From Hirschia baltica ATCC 49814 (GTDB lineage Bacteria; Pseudomonadota; Alphaproteobacteria; Caulobacterales; Hyphomonadaceae), in assembly GCF_000023785.1 (NCBI RefSeq), contig NC_012982.1:2728001-2792000 (forward strand): a stretch of DNA of 64,000 nucleotides. Reading direction: 5' to 3'. Position numbers and translations under genes: made by a program. A model generated the notes under the pieces. The model was not told the DNA's origin, did not search any database, and saw only the letters and a program-made list of their open reading frames with translations. Positions 9,105 through 18,211 of this stretch are shown here, in pieces. Position 1 is the stretch's first letter, and every line of letters begins with the position of its first letter.

Positions 9105-10298
9105 CTATTTACTTATTGAATACATGTTTTTTAATAAAAATTCACTTCCAATTGCTAAAACAAATAACCCAAATGCACAAAGCAGCAAAATAGGCGCGAA
9201 TGTCCCAAGCTTGTCCGCAGTTACCCCTGCAGCAAAAGGGGCGAATGCAGCTATCGATGAAATCTGATGGCATCCGCCCAAAAGTTGAGCACCTAATTGG
9301 TTTCCGAACATCTCAACAAGCAAAACCATCGTCGCAACAACAACAATACCCCAACCAGCCCCAAACAAAATTGAAGCAATAATTAAAACCATAGGCGAAC
9401 TAGCAATTGAAAAAAGGCAGAGACCTAAAGCATGCACCGCTATACTTGCAGCCATCATATGCCGAGTTGTGAAGCGCTCACAAAGGCTACCTGCAACACC
9501 TTTAGTTACAAGTGACACAAACGCCATAAACCCTAAAGATGCAGCAGCAAGACTTGGCCCAATCCCCAAACTCTCCAAATGCCCCACCGCAACAGAGTGT
9601 ATTGTGGTCACAGACGCAAGATTTAATGTGATTACAGAGGCGATAAGCCAAAAAGCCGGAACCTTAAATCCATTCTTCAATGCCGCAATCTCAGAAACAC
9701 CTTCGTTCGCCCTCCCCCTATTCTCGGAAGGCTTCGTAATATTGAGCTCTCTAATTACCAAAAATGCTAAGGCACAAAGGAAAAAAGCTATTCCTCCCAT
9801 AATCAACCAGTGCTGGCTCCAACCGACTAAGTCCATCGTATAATGAGCAACACTAGGCCCAGCAATATCACCAATACCTCCCAGCATGAGATACAATCCG
9901 ATCATTTTAGGCGTTGTGTCTGGAAACCACCCCCCAATCAACCAGACGGCCGTCACATTACCTGCTAAAGAAAAACCCATTCCAATTAAAGTAAGCGCAA
10001 TGAAAAACAGCCAAATCTGAATCGCCGAAGCAGCGAGAAAAAAGCCGACAGAAATTATAAAAAAACCAATGCAAAAGGTCGCTCTTGGACCGATAAATTT
10101 CAGTAATATACTCGGCAAAAAGCTGGTCAGCCCCACAGCCAAACCCAACACCGTAAAGCTTAATCCTGCTTCGGAAAAAGACCAACCAAGCTCTTCCGAC
10201 ATTTTATGGAGCGCAACACCAAGCGATGAAAAAGTTGTTGCGTTCAAAAAAAAGAACCCAACAACGAGGATAGTGAATACACCCCATTTTCGTATCAT
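9105..10298 (-). CDS. MFS transporter
   Basis: This 397-residue protein has about 12 hydrophobic segments, starting with FTILVVGFFFLNATTFSS, and a central charged loop (KPSENRGRANEG). It resembles the monocarboxylate/oxalate-formate-like MFS group. The start region reads MIRKWG. It lies upstream of the TonB receptor on the same strand but is separated by 307 bases, so the two probably have separate promoters. It would carry the imported compound, or a metabolite, across the inner membrane. Substrate not determinable. Confidence 0.85.
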   Translation of the reverse strand: MIRKWGVFTILVVGFFFLNATTFSSLGVALHKMSEELGWSFSEAGLSFTVLGLAVGLTSFLPSILLKFIGPRATFCIGFFIISVGFFLAASAIQIWLFFIALTLIGMGFSLAGNVTAVWLIGGWFPDTTPKMIGLYLMLGGIGDIAGPSVAHYTMDLVGWSQHWLIMGGIAFFLCALAFLVIRELNITKPSENRGRANEGVSEIAALKNGFKVPAFWLIASVITLNLASVTTIHSVAVGHLESLGIGPSLAAASLGFMAFVSLVTKGVAGSLCERFTTRHMMAASIAVHALGLCLFSIASSPMVLIIASILFGAGWGIVVVATMVLLVEMFGNQLGAQLLGGCHQISSIAAFAPFAAGVTADKLGTFAPILLLCAFGLFVLAIGSEFLLKNMYSISK

Positions 10299-10635
10299 GT
10301 CATAAAACCGATCTCTAAAATTTTATTTAAAAACAAACCAATCAATTCATTCGAACGGCTCGGTACGTCCCCACAAGCCAGATGAGTAACTGACTAAGTC
10401 ATGCTCACTTTGACGCAATTGCATCTCAAGTCTTGATACTGAACGTTCTAAAATTTGTGTGATCGCTCCAGTGGAATGCTGATCATCAACAGCGACGATC
10501 AATTTATAATGCGCATGCGGTAAAGAATATCGACGAAATAAGTCTCACAAGACAATCAAGTACTCTAACCGAGAGACGCCCCGTTACCCCGACACTTAGA
10601 CCTAGGGGTTTTCATAAATTTGAATCGGATTCGAT
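10299..10635. other. Intergenic region between divergent transporter genes
   Basis: This 337-base region separates the MFS gene (minus) and the EamA gene (plus). It is largely taken up by the regulator remnant at 10347-10544. The rest, about 90 bases before the EamA start, should hold its promoter. An ATCAAGTA segment at about 10555 partly resembles the core of the shared operator element but is too short to call. Confidence 0.5.
10347..10544 (-). pseudogene. Remnant of a GntR (FCD-type) regulator C-terminus
   Basis: A 65-codon frame without a start codon ends in TGA at 10347. It reads like the last helices of a FadR/GntR ligand-binding domain: FRRYSLPHAHYKLIVAVDD, then TGAITQILERSVSRLEMQL and SGLWGRTEPFE at the end. 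The pattern H-x3-IV-x-AV-x-D followed by an amphipathic helix is typical of FCD tails. Upstream, a second frame (RLSVRVLDCLVRL) could continue it after a single frameshift near 10540. The DNA-binding domain is missing. It probably once regulated a neighbouring transporter. Confidence 0.45.
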
Positions 10636-11532
10636 GTGAATAAAGATCCATCAACAATTACTCGAGGCATTGTATTCGCCTTGGCGGGTTTTGCATTTTT
10701 TGCAACCAAAGATGCAATTGTCCGCCTAATGGCTGGAGGCGTTTCTCCATTTATGTTGGGATTTCTGGCCTGTATCTTTTCGTTATTGTTGACACCAATC
10801 ATGAAAGACAAAAGCGACAAGATGATCCATCTCATCCGCCCCAAAAATCCAAAACTTTGGATATTGCGAGGCGTATTACAAACCATAGGTATTGTATCAG
10901 GCATTGTCGCCTTTACGCTTCTTCCAATTGTTGAAGCATTCTCACTGATATTCCTAATGCCAATTATGATTTCGATACTTTCTATGATCTTCCTCAAGGA
11001 GAAAGTTAACCTTTCGACATGGATCACAATAGCAATTGGTCTTGCCGGGACGATGATCGTCTTACGACCAGGTCTACGCGAGCTTTCAATAGGACATTTA
11101 GCGGCATTCACCCTGACATTTACATCCGCCAGTGTATTTGTGATTTTGCGTCACTTGAAGGATAAAGAACGGACAATATCTCACTTTGGCGCAGCAACGT
11201 TATTGCCACTTGCTTTCAATAGTATTTTTGTCATACCAACTTTTGAAATGCCAGCCATGTCGCTTTGGCCATATATCGCTTCCTACGCAACCTTTATCGC
11301 GTTGGGAAACCTTATGGTTATATTTGCATCCCGGAATGCACCAGCAAACTTAATAGCCCCCACACAATATTCACAAATCATCTGGGCGGTCGGCTATGGA
11401 AGTTTCCTTTTCCATGACCCAATTGACCTCCCCACAATTGCTGGCCTCACATTAATTTTATGTGCCGGATTATGGAAATTTACGCCTTTACAAAATTTAG
11501 GAAACAAACAAAGCACCGCTAATACATCATGA
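10636..11532 (+). CDS. EamA/DMT-family transporter
   Basis: This 298-residue protein has ten hydrophobic segments in two EamA repeats. The first begins ITRGIVFALAGFAFFATKDAIVRL and the second begins LAAFTLTFTSASVFVILRHL. Such drug/metabolite transporters usually export amino acids, nucleobases or metabolites. The start is a GTG with no strong ribosome binding site, so the start is moderately certain. It converges on the RutE-like gene, 26 bases away. Substrate unknown. Confidence 0.85.
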   Translation: MNKDPSTITRGIVFALAGFAFFATKDAIVRLMAGGVSPFMLGFLACIFSLLLTPIMKDKSDKMIHLIRPKNPKLWILRGVLQTIGIVSGIVAFTLLPIVEAFSLIFLMPIMISILSMIFLKEKVNLSTWITIAIGLAGTMIVLRPGLRELSIGHLAAFTLTFTSASVFVILRHLKDKERTISHFGAATLLPLAFNSIFVIPTFEMPAMSLWPYIASYATFIALGNLMVIFASRNAPANLIAPTQYSQIIWAVGYGSFLFHDPIDLPTIAGLTLILCAGLWKFTPLQNLGNKQSTANTS

Positions 11533-11558
11533 CGGTGAAATATGGGGACACACGACGA

Positions 11559-12152
11559 TTACGCTATTGAGCAGGCATCCTCAAAAGACAACCGAGGCAA
11601 TCGCCCTTTAATAGAAGCAGGGTCTCCAGCACCAATATTTATCAGGAAGTTCGACTTTACGTTGGTTCCGGCAAAAAATTCAGCATCAACTCCGTCGTGA
11701 TCAAAACCTGACATAGGTCCACAATCATAACCAAGGCTTCGCGCAGCCATTATCAAATATCCACCCTGCAAACTTGAATTCCTAAAGGCTGTTTCATATT
11801 GCACTTTTGGATCAGTAAACCACGCAGCAGCGCCAGGAAAGTGTGGGAATAGTTCAGGAATTTTTTCTCCAAAATCCAGATCATAACCTACGATAACACA
11901 TGCCCCTGCTGCCATTGTTTTATCGAGATTTCCTTTGGATAGGTGTGGTTTGAGACGTTTAAAACCATCCTCAGTGGAAACAAAAACAAACCGTGCGGGA
12001 GACGCATTCGTTGCTGTTGGCCCCATTTTGGTTAGATTATATATCTTTTCAAAATCAGCCTTCGAAAGAACTCTATCCTTCCAGCCATTATAGGTGCGCG
12101 CCTCAAGAAACAACTTATCTAAACTGGCTTGCTTTAGTGATGAATATTCCAC
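11559..12152 (-). CDS. rutE: RutE-like nitroreductase-family FMN reductase (malonic semialdehyde reductase type)
   Basis: From the GTG at 12152, with AAAAGGA ten bases ahead, the protein is 197 residues, the size of RutE (196). A longer frame to 12197 adds 15 residues without family support. RutE blocks are clear: [68 protein letters not shown] and [11 protein letters not shown]. RutE reduces malonic semialdehyde to 3-hydroxypropionate with NAD(P)H in pyrimidine breakdown. Here it is separated from the RutA- and RutF-like genes by about 8 kb, so it may reduce another semialdehyde. Confidence 0.85.
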   Translation of the reverse strand: MEYSSLKQASLDKLFLEARTYNGWKDRVLSKADFEKIYNLTKMGPTATNASPARFVFVSTEDGFKRLKPHLSKGNLDKTMAAGACVIVGYDLDFGEKIPELFPHFPGAAAWFTDPKVQYETAFRNSSLQGGYLIMAARSLGYDCGPMSGFDHDGVDAEFFAGTNVKSNFLINIGAGDPASIKGRLPRLSFEDACSIA

Positions 12153-12263
12153 GATTAAAAGTTCCTTTTCATATGCTATCACGGACAAATAATTCACATG
12201 ATTTTAGATAGTCTTGTGAACAACCGCACTCAGACTTGATAGTGTCAGCCCTAAAAAATTTAA

Positions 12264-12294
12264 AAGGGGCATGAAGATATGACTTCAGCCCCTT
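12264..12294 (-). terminator. Rho-independent terminator of the TauD/clavaminate synthase-like gene
   Basis: AAGGGGC (12264-12270) pairs with GCCCCTT (12288-12294). After a one-base bulge, TGAAG pairs with CTTCA around a six-base loop. On the minus strand it is followed by TTTTAAATTTTTT. It ends transcription of the gene at 12337-13416 before the RutE-like gene. Confidence 0.8.
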
Positions 12295-12336
12295 ATTGCA
12301 AAATACAGTTTCAATAGAAATCAATGGAATTGAGTT

Positions 12337-13416
12337 TTATAAAATAATTCGCGGTACGGCTGCTTCAGTAATTTTGAAATTTCCCAGATTGTCCTCCACA
12401 ACACCTTCACGCGGCTTTTGTCGAACTTGAACAACACCATTTTTTCCAAAGCCATCAACGACTGGTCGCCCCGCATCACGGCTCAACCATAAGCGCAATA
12501 AATGCCTTTTACGCTGAGGCTCCGGGTAATCCTCAAATCTTGTGCGCGAATGCAAAGCGGCATAATTTGATAACCACTGTATATCGCCGGGACGGAAATC
12601 CATCTCAATTGCCATACCCGGTTCATATGTAATTTCGTCAAACAGGTTTAGCACTTCAATCTGTTCTGGCGTTAAACGCGGCACTTCAGGATACTCTTGC
12701 GCTGTGAGCACGTATAAAGATCCTGCATACATACTAAATACGCCCTCTTCCAAGCTAATCACAGGTGAGCTATAGGAATTTGCAGGCGCTTTGGGATCTT
12801 GTCGCCTCCAATCCCAATGGAATGGCTCAAGCAGTAAAGGCGCTAGATCTGGCCTGCGTTTCAAGATTTCATTGTAAATTTCAGCGCCTGATACGAGACA
12901 AGATTTACCTCCATCTTTTGCTGGCCGCAGGCACATCAATGCAACAATATCAGAGCTATCAGAATGATAAGTAAGTTCATCTTTGACCTTGGATGACAAA
13001 GCTGTTGGATCATCCATGGTTTTATCTGAAGTCGCGTAAATGTTATCAATCACGTCTCCCAATTCGTTCTGACGAATTGGATCTCCCATGTGCAACCCAA
13101 GAATATAGTAAATCGCAGCCGACAACGCATCAGAATACAAATGCGTGCGTAGCCCGCGAACAAGAACAAAACCACGCCCATAATCCACGTCATGGCCCCA
13201 TGCATTTATAGCATCGGCACACTGCTTGAGTGGATACTCCTCTGCTGTCACAAACCTTAGGTCTGGATCATCATTCACAAATTTCGAACCAAGTGCCTCT
13301 AATTCATCTATCTGCGCATCAGACAGTTGAAAAATCCATTCATTCCCTTTGCCCAGAGTATCCCCTCTCCAAGCGGCTGATCCTTGCACCGGGGTAAGTT
13401 CTGATACTGTCGACAT
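12337..13416 (-). CDS. TauD/TfdA-family Fe(II)/2-oxoglutarate dioxygenase
   Basis: This 359-residue protein is a larger member of the clavaminate synthase-like/TauD superfamily. TYHSDSSD at about 170 carries the H-x-D iron motif, ALHSRTRFEDY at about 310 the distal His, and KRHLLRLWLSRD the Arg that would hold 2-oxoglutarate. It is not closely similar to the 278-residue TauD protein at 5543-6379. It is a single gene: 181 bases separate it from the SDR gene upstream and a terminator follows. A near-palindrome at 13466-13482 may be its operator. Substrate unknown. Confidence 0.82.
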   Translation of the reverse strand: MSTVSELTPVQGSAAWRGDTLGKGNEWIFQLSDAQIDELEALGSKFVNDDPDLRFVTAEEYPLKQCADAINAWGHDVDYGRGFVLVRGLRTHLYSDALSAAIYYILGLHMGDPIRQNELGDVIDNIYATSDKTMDDPTALSSKVKDELTYHSDSSDIVALMCLRPAKDGGKSCLVSGAEIYNEILKRRPDLAPLLLEPFHWDWRRQDPKAPANSYSSPVISLEEGVFSMYAGSLYVLTAQEYPEVPRLTPEQIEVLNLFDEITYEPGMAIEMDFRPGDIQWLSNYAALHSRTRFEDYPEPQRKRHLLRLWLSRDAGRPVVDGFGKNGVVQVRQKPREGVVEDNLGNFKITEAAVPRIIL

Positions 13417-13465
13417 AATGTAATTTACTCCAATATTATAAGATCAAATGACTCTGTCCAAATTT

Positions 13466-13482
13466 ATTGTTTCAGAGACAAT
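13466..13482. promoter_or_regulatory. Near-palindrome upstream of the 359-residue dioxygenase
   Basis: Seventeen bases ATTGTTTCAGAGACAAT, where seven of eight arm positions pair about a central A. It sits 50-66 bases before the start at 13416, a suitable place for a dimeric regulator. No second copy was found in the window. Confidence 0.35.
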
Positions 13483-13597
13483 GTTTTCAAAAAAATATAC
13501 CGGGTATGAAAGAAAATTCTTGTCTAAAATCGCATGAAAACTTTCTCATACAAAAATTCTATTTCATATCCTTTTAGGCTGATTGCATCGGTCGCAA

Positions 13598-14425
13598 CTA
13601 AACTGCAGTCGACATCGCCAACTCTCGACCTTTTTCAATTTCTTGATGTAATTCCTTCAAATGCTGCGTGGCATAGTTCAAAGCGTCTTCACCTAAAACC
13701 TGTAAAAATGGTGGGTCTGTCTTTTCGGCAGTTGCAATAATGGCTTTCGCTACTTTGAAAATATCGCTCGGCTCTTCGCCTTGATGTGCTTTCAAAGTTT
13801 GACGTGCCAAATGAGCGGTTTCCGCATAATCTGCGATATTACCAGATGCCTCTTTTAAGGATCCGCCTGCAAAGTGCGTTCTCATGCCCCCCGGCGCAAT
13901 ATTTGTCACGTCAATCCCCAGAGGTTTAACTTCATCGCGCAATGTACGACCAATGCATTCTAACGCAAACTTAGAAGCTCCATATACAGACGTCCCTGCC
14001 CACGGTGCCAAACCACTCACGGAGGTAATGTTAATAATATGCCCATGACCTGCTTTGCGCATGAAAGGTAGAACTGCTTGGATCACAGCAATTGCACCAA
14101 ATACATTGACGTTAAACAGGTCTTGAATTTGCTCAATCTCAGTTTCTTCAAGCGCTCCCGTAAGACCATACCCTGAATTATTCACGAGAATATCTATCGC
14201 CCCAACTTCGCTGAGAGTTTGATGAAGTTGCAAAGCGACTTTGTCAAAATCAGAAACACTCAATTGAATAGCATGACTCCGTCCAGGACTAAGTGTCTCA
14301 AACGCCTCACAATCATCCGCACCGCGAATGATACCAAAAACTGCATCCCCTAATGCCAAAACTTCTTTGGACAAAGCCAATCCGAGCCCTTTATTGGCTC
14401 CGGTAATCATCCATTTCTTACTCAA
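13598..14425 (-). CDS. Short-chain dehydrogenase/reductase (SDR)
   Basis: This 275-residue classical SDR has the dinucleotide motif ITGANKGLGLALS at the N-terminus, NNSGYG at about 80, the catalytic Ser in NITSVSG at about 133 and YGASK at about 147. It would oxidise or reduce an alcohol/ketone intermediate with NAD(P). It overlaps the ribokinase gene by four bases (14422-14425) and is the last gene of the Rieske oxygenase operon. The C-terminal extension (QEIEKGREL) resembles the oxidoreductase subgroup of unknown substrate. Confidence 0.88.
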   Translation of the reverse strand: MSKKWMITGANKGLGLALSKEVLALGDAVFGIIRGADDCEAFETLSPGRSHAIQLSVSDFDKVALQLHQTLSEVGAIDILVNNSGYGLTGALEETEIEQIQDLFNVNVFGAIAVIQAVLPFMRKAGHGHIINITSVSGLAPWAGTSVYGASKFALECIGRTLRDEVKPLGIDVTNIAPGGMRTHFAGGSLKEASGNIADYAETAHLARQTLKAHQGEEPSDIFKVAKAIIATAEKTDPPFLQVLGEDALNYATQHLKELHQEIEKGRELAMSTAV

Positions 14426-15360
14426 GTTTCAGCTCCCTCAGTTATTTGATTTTTTTGAATTTCGGCCTCAATGTCAGCCAAGAATGGACTAGACGCACTC
14501 GCACCTTTGCTCTCAACTGATAATGAAGAAGCGATACTTGCACGCTGTAGAGCTTCTTTAAGTGAAAGCCCTTGAACGATACCTGCCGCCAGCACACCTG
14601 AAAAACAATCACCAGCGCCTGTAGAGTCGACGACTTGTGTAAACCGAGCCGCTACAACGATGACATCTTTACCATGAACACAAAGAGCACCAGCAGCGCC
14701 GCACGTAACGATGACAGCCTGATCATTTCGACTGATCAAACTACGGAGTAGAAGTATAATATCTTCCACGTCTTCAGGAATTTCATCGACGCCACAATAC
14801 CCTGCCAACTCAACTTCGTTGACAATAATAATATCTGACAATTCAAATAATTTTAGTCGCGCTTCAGCCACAAACGGAGCGGCATTCAAAATAGTCATCG
14901 CATGTTTTTTTTGACAACTCTTAAAAAATTGAACAGTCGGCTCGATTGCAGTTTCAAGCTGCGCCAACGCGACCGCCGTGGCGTCATCTAATTTGCTTTC
15001 ATCAAATTCAAGTTCCGCATTCGCACCCGGCAAAACAACAACTTCATTTTCACCAGCATGATCAACGTTGATATAAGCGCGACCAGAAAATGTTTTCGAC
15101 TTGGTTTTCACCTGCGCAACATCCACCCCGACTTTTGTCAAATTGTCGACTAGAAATGATGCTTCAGAATCGTCTCCGATACATGCATAAAAAACCGTTT
15201 CAACCCCTACCTTTTGAGCAGCCACAGCTTGGTTGGCACCCTTTCCACCCAAAAAATATTCCAACGAACTAGCTATTACGGTTTCACCGGGTCTAGGTAG
15301 ATTTTCAACTGTTGCAACAACATCTAGATTGACGCTGCCAATCACTGATAATTTTCCCAT
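14422..15360 (-). CDS. PfkB-family ribokinase
   Basis: The protein is 312 residues from the ATG at 15360, immediately after the TAA of the MFS gene. The open frame extends to 15402, but that would overlap the MFS end. PfkB signatures are NLDVVATVENLPRPGETV with GGKGANQAVAAQKVG near the N-terminus and DSTGAGDCFSGVLAAG at about 250, which holds the catalytic Asp and the anion hole. Length fits RbsK (309). It phosphorylates ribose or a similar sugar or nucleoside. It is coupled to the MFS and SDR genes, suggesting that the pathway releases or activates a sugar-like part. Confidence 0.88.
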   Translation of the reverse strand: MGKLSVIGSVNLDVVATVENLPRPGETVIASSLEYFLGGKGANQAVAAQKVGVETVFYACIGDDSEASFLVDNLTKVGVDVAQVKTKSKTFSGRAYINVDHAGENEVVVLPGANAELEFDESKLDDATAVALAQLETAIEPTVQFFKSCQKKHAMTILNAAPFVAEARLKLFELSDIIIVNEVELAGYCGVDEIPEDVEDIILLLRSLISRNDQAVIVTCGAAGALCVHGKDVIVVAARFTQVVDSTGAGDCFSGVLAAGIVQGLSLKEALQRASIASSLSVESKGASASSPFLADIEAEIQKNQITEGAET

Positions 15361-15361
15361 T

Positions 15362-16645
15362 TTACACTTCAAACTTCGCTTCAAATTGTTCGCGTGCACC
15401 AAAACTTGGTAACATCAATATAAATCCGCCCCCTAGAAGCAGGCAGACAGACATGATCGAAACAGGCGCATTATAGTTTCCAAAAACATCGAACATGAGG
15501 TCCATCAAAAACGGAGTGACACCTTGGGTAAAAATCACCACCGAATACACGACTCCAACGATGCTTCCATATGCTTTCAATCCAAAATAACGAGATATAA
15601 AGAATGGAAGACACCCAAATTCTGCCCCCAGCCCGATGCCCATCAAAACACCGCCTAAATACACCGCAGGAATACTCGTCCCATATTCAATGAGTAGCAG
15701 CCCGACGATAGCAACGATGAACATTGGAGACACAATTTTAGGCGTGTAAAATTTGTCTAAAAGCAAACCTGTTACTACCTGCCAGCCTGCGCCAACCATG
15801 GCAAAAACAGAGATAACTCCAGTTGCAACAGACAACTCAAACCCGCGATCCATCACCATGGACACCACGTGGGTAAAAATAGCAGTCACACACCCTGCGC
15901 CTAATGCAATAGCCACAAGGACTAGCCAGAATACCCGCATTCTCGCAGCTTCCTTTAGCGTATAGCCTGGCAGCGGTGCAGCTTCCTCAATTTTTTCCTC
16001 GGGAGTGATGTTTTCCACTGCATGTTTCTTTGCTTCACGTAGGAAAAGAAACAAAACCGGAAACCCTAAGCAGATAATAATTGTTCCTATACCGACGAAA
16101 GCACCGCGCCAGCCAATATTGACCATCAAAATACCAGCAATAATGGGCATAATGGTAGACCCCAGCCCATTACCAAGACCAGCAGTCAAACCGAGCGCAA
16201 AACCCCTCTTGTCGTCAAACCATTCTGAAACCACTTTTGACAAAGCGGCAGTACTAGGAATTGCACCAGCCAACCCAACAAATGCAAACAGGAGATAGAA
16301 CTGCCAAACACTTCCATTGGCCAATGCAACCATCGCCACAGCTGGCGCAAACAATAAATTACCAACCAAGATAACTCTACGCGAGCCATAAATATCTGAT
16401 AGCCGCCCCACACAAGGATATACAAACACAGCAATTAGCGAAACAAGCGCCAAGACACCTGATACGGTTGCACGCGGCCACCCAAATTCGGTAGAGATAG
16501 GCACCAAAAACAAACTAAAAACAGCACTAACTGTCGGCGTAAAACTCACAATATTTCCGATTGTAGATGCAAACAGAACTTGTGATCTCGCGCGCTTCAT
16601 AGTCAGTGAGGATATCCCGTTTGAAGCTTGCTTATGGATACTCAT
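15362..16645 (-). CDS. MFS transporter (oxalate/formate antiporter-like)
   Basis: This 427-residue protein has 12 predicted hydrophobic segments, the loop motif GRLSDIYGSRRVI between TM2 and TM3, and a long acidic central loop (ENITPEEKIEEAAPLPGY). It resembles the monocarboxylate/oxalate-formate antiporter branch of MFS. It starts five bases after the VOC gene and stops one base before the ribokinase start. It is therefore in the Rieske operon and probably moves the pathway substrate or a carboxylate product. Confidence 0.87.
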   Translation of the reverse strand: MSIHKQASNGISSLTMKRARSQVLFASTIGNIVSFTPTVSAVFSLFLVPISTEFGWPRATVSGVLALVSLIAVFVYPCVGRLSDIYGSRRVILVGNLLFAPAVAMVALANGSVWQFYLLFAFVGLAGAIPSTAALSKVVSEWFDDKRGFALGLTAGLGNGLGSTIMPIIAGILMVNIGWRGAFVGIGTIIICLGFPVLFLFLREAKKHAVENITPEEKIEEAAPLPGYTLKEAARMRVFWLVLVAIALGAGCVTAIFTHVVSMVMDRGFELSVATGVISVFAMVGAGWQVVTGLLLDKFYTPKIVSPMFIVAIVGLLLIEYGTSIPAVYLGGVLMGIGLGAEFGCLPFFISRYFGLKAYGSIVGVVYSVVIFTQGVTPFLMDLMFDVFGNYNAPVSIMSVCLLLGGGFILMLPSFGAREQFEAKFEV

Positions 16646-16650
16646 ACATC

Positions 16651-17139
16651 CTACTCCTGAGTATAACTTGGCGGGATAACAGGATTATCGCCACCTTTTA
16701 CCCAAAGGATGATTTCATTGCCCCAAGGGTCACGAAACGCATGATTAAAGCCGTTAAACTCTTTCCAATAGTGATCTTTCCAAAGTATGGTCGCACCTCG
16801 TTTTTCGGCTTCACCCAGAATGCGCTCATGTGAATCATCATCACTTACCATCACATAGATGCGTGATTTACGTCCTTCTGAAACCTCTCTTGGTTCCACG
16901 CCATCTGGAGAAGGATGAGGCCGCGCATTTAGAGAGCTAGTTATTCCCAAATGCAGGTTTCCAACTTCACTTTGTTCACCATTGGCTAGCTTAAAGTTTT
17001 GTCCTGGAACCATTCGATGAAATACACCATGAGGTCGTGGATCATTTTCCCACCCCATCACTGCTGCATAAAACTCACCAGCAGCGGCTGGGTCTTCTGC
17101 CATTAGATCAACGAAAATTAAGGTATTTGGGTATGTCAT
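16651..17139 (-). CDS. VOC-family (glyoxalase/extradiol fold) protein
   Basis: This 162-residue protein has the paired beta-alpha-beta-beta-beta layout: LIFVDLMAEDPAAAGEFYAAVMGWE at the N-terminus and SRIYVMVSDDD ... HAFRDPWGNEIILWV in the second half. Metal ligands of the family would be the Glu or His at strand ends (NLHLGI, NEIILW). Possible roles are isomerase, hydrolase or small-ring dioxygenase acting on an oxygenase product. It lies between the AraC and MFS genes in the Rieske operon. Function beyond the fold is not assignable. Confidence 0.78.
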   Translation of the reverse strand: MTYPNTLIFVDLMAEDPAAAGEFYAAVMGWENDPRPHGVFHRMVPGQNFKLANGEQSEVGNLHLGITSSLNARPHPSPDGVEPREVSEGRKSRIYVMVSDDDSHERILGEAEKRGATILWKDHYWKEFNGFNHAFRDPWGNEIILWVKGGDNPVIPPSYTQE

Positions 17140-17187
17140 TTTGGACTCTCTGAATTCTATACTTATCCGTAAACACTAGCCCAATCA

Positions 17188-18210
17188 CTAAACACCATCT
17201 TGATAATTTAGGCCCAATTCTTTGATACTAGACGCCGACTTCACACCCAATTTTTGTCGATGTTGACGGGGAGAAACACCGAATCTCTCACGAAAAGTTC
17301 GACTAAAATGAGCAGAACTGGAAAAGCCCCATCGAAAAGCAACTTGTGTAATTGATTGCTGGGAATAGAGAGGGCTAATCAAATCAGCATAACAACGCTC
17401 TAACCGTCGCTCCCGCACATACATGCTAAAGCTATAATTTTCTTGAGAAAATATCTTTTGCAAATATCGAGGCGAGACCCCAGTCTCTCGCGCGACTCTA
17501 TCAAGTGTAAGCTCTGGTTCCCCAAGCAAAGATTCAAGCATTTGACAGATTCTATCAAAATGAGCTGCCCTCGCGCCCATCGCCCCGCCTTTGCTTCTCC
17601 CCCCACCAGACGTCGCAAGAGCCGTTACGATAATATCCACTAAAGAAGTTTCAATGGCCGCAAGCTCATCTTTCGTGAATTTTTCCAACTCATTATAAAT
17701 CTCTTGCAGCAGAGAAATTAATATTCGTTCGAGACTATTTTCACCCTTAAATAAGCCTGTATTATTTCGTAAAGGTGCTAGCATTCTACGACCAATCACC
17801 AGCGTTGGAATCCGTATAAATATCATCCGGCAAGAAGTTTTGAGTTCGAGTTTGGAATCATGTCGCGTCACACCAAACAATACTCGTCCTGGCCTAATCG
17901 CAGCACAAAGGTCTTTTGATTTAAACTCAGCTTCGCCCTCAGAAATAAGCAACAACCAAAGCCCTGGCCCTTGGTCGGCTTCCTTACCTTCTATGATGAG
18001 TGGACTTGCCTCTATTCTCGCTAATTGCACACCCATAGGCGTTGCAACAACGCTTATTCGTCCATCCACTGGTACTGAAGGAGAATCTGGAGCAAACGGC
18101 AATTTTAATCGCCTCATTGCATCCGACCAAACAGCGTTTCGTTGTTTGCAGTTTACAGCTCGAGTGGAAAATCGCCAGATTTCTCTGGCTCCAGCTTCAT
18201 TCGCGTCCAC
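17188..18210 (-). CDS. AraC-family transcriptional regulator
   Basis: The protein is 340 residues from the GTG at 18210, one base after the Rieske gene's TAA. A TTG at 18267 would overlap that gene by 56 bases. The C-terminal two-helix-turn-helix unit spans about residues 235-330: LTLDRVARETGVSPRYLQKIFS, then ITQVAFRWGFSSSAHFSRTFRERFGVSPR. The N-terminal part is an AraC-binding cupin-like domain. It is clearly paralogous to the AraC part of the fusion protein at 19571-21886. It is a likely activator of its own operon through the site at 19478-19496. Confidence 0.9.
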   Translation of the reverse strand: MDANEAGAREIWRFSTRAVNCKQRNAVWSDAMRRLKLPFAPDSPSVPVDGRISVVATPMGVQLARIEASPLIIEGKEADQGPGLWLLLISEGEAEFKSKDLCAAIRPGRVLFGVTRHDSKLELKTSCRMIFIRIPTLVIGRRMLAPLRNNTGLFKGENSLERILISLLQEIYNELEKFTKDELAAIETSLVDIIVTALATSGGGRSKGGAMGARAAHFDRICQMLESLLGEPELTLDRVARETGVSPRYLQKIFSQENYSFSMYVRERRLERCYADLISPLYSQQSITQVAFRWGFSSSAHFSRTFRERFGVSPRQHRQKLGVKSASSIKELGLNYQDGV

Positions 18211-18211
18211 C

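Noticed and set aside
10550-10562. A fourth copy of the shared AraC-type element (ATCAAGTA) before the EamA gene
   Set aside because: Only the eight-base core matches and the GCGC part is absent, which is within chance in AT-rich DNA.
10602-11111. A 169-codon minus-strand frame opposite the EamA transporter
   Set aside because: It lies entirely opposite a well-supported membrane protein gene, has no family sequence, and its codons are the mirror of hydrophobic segments.
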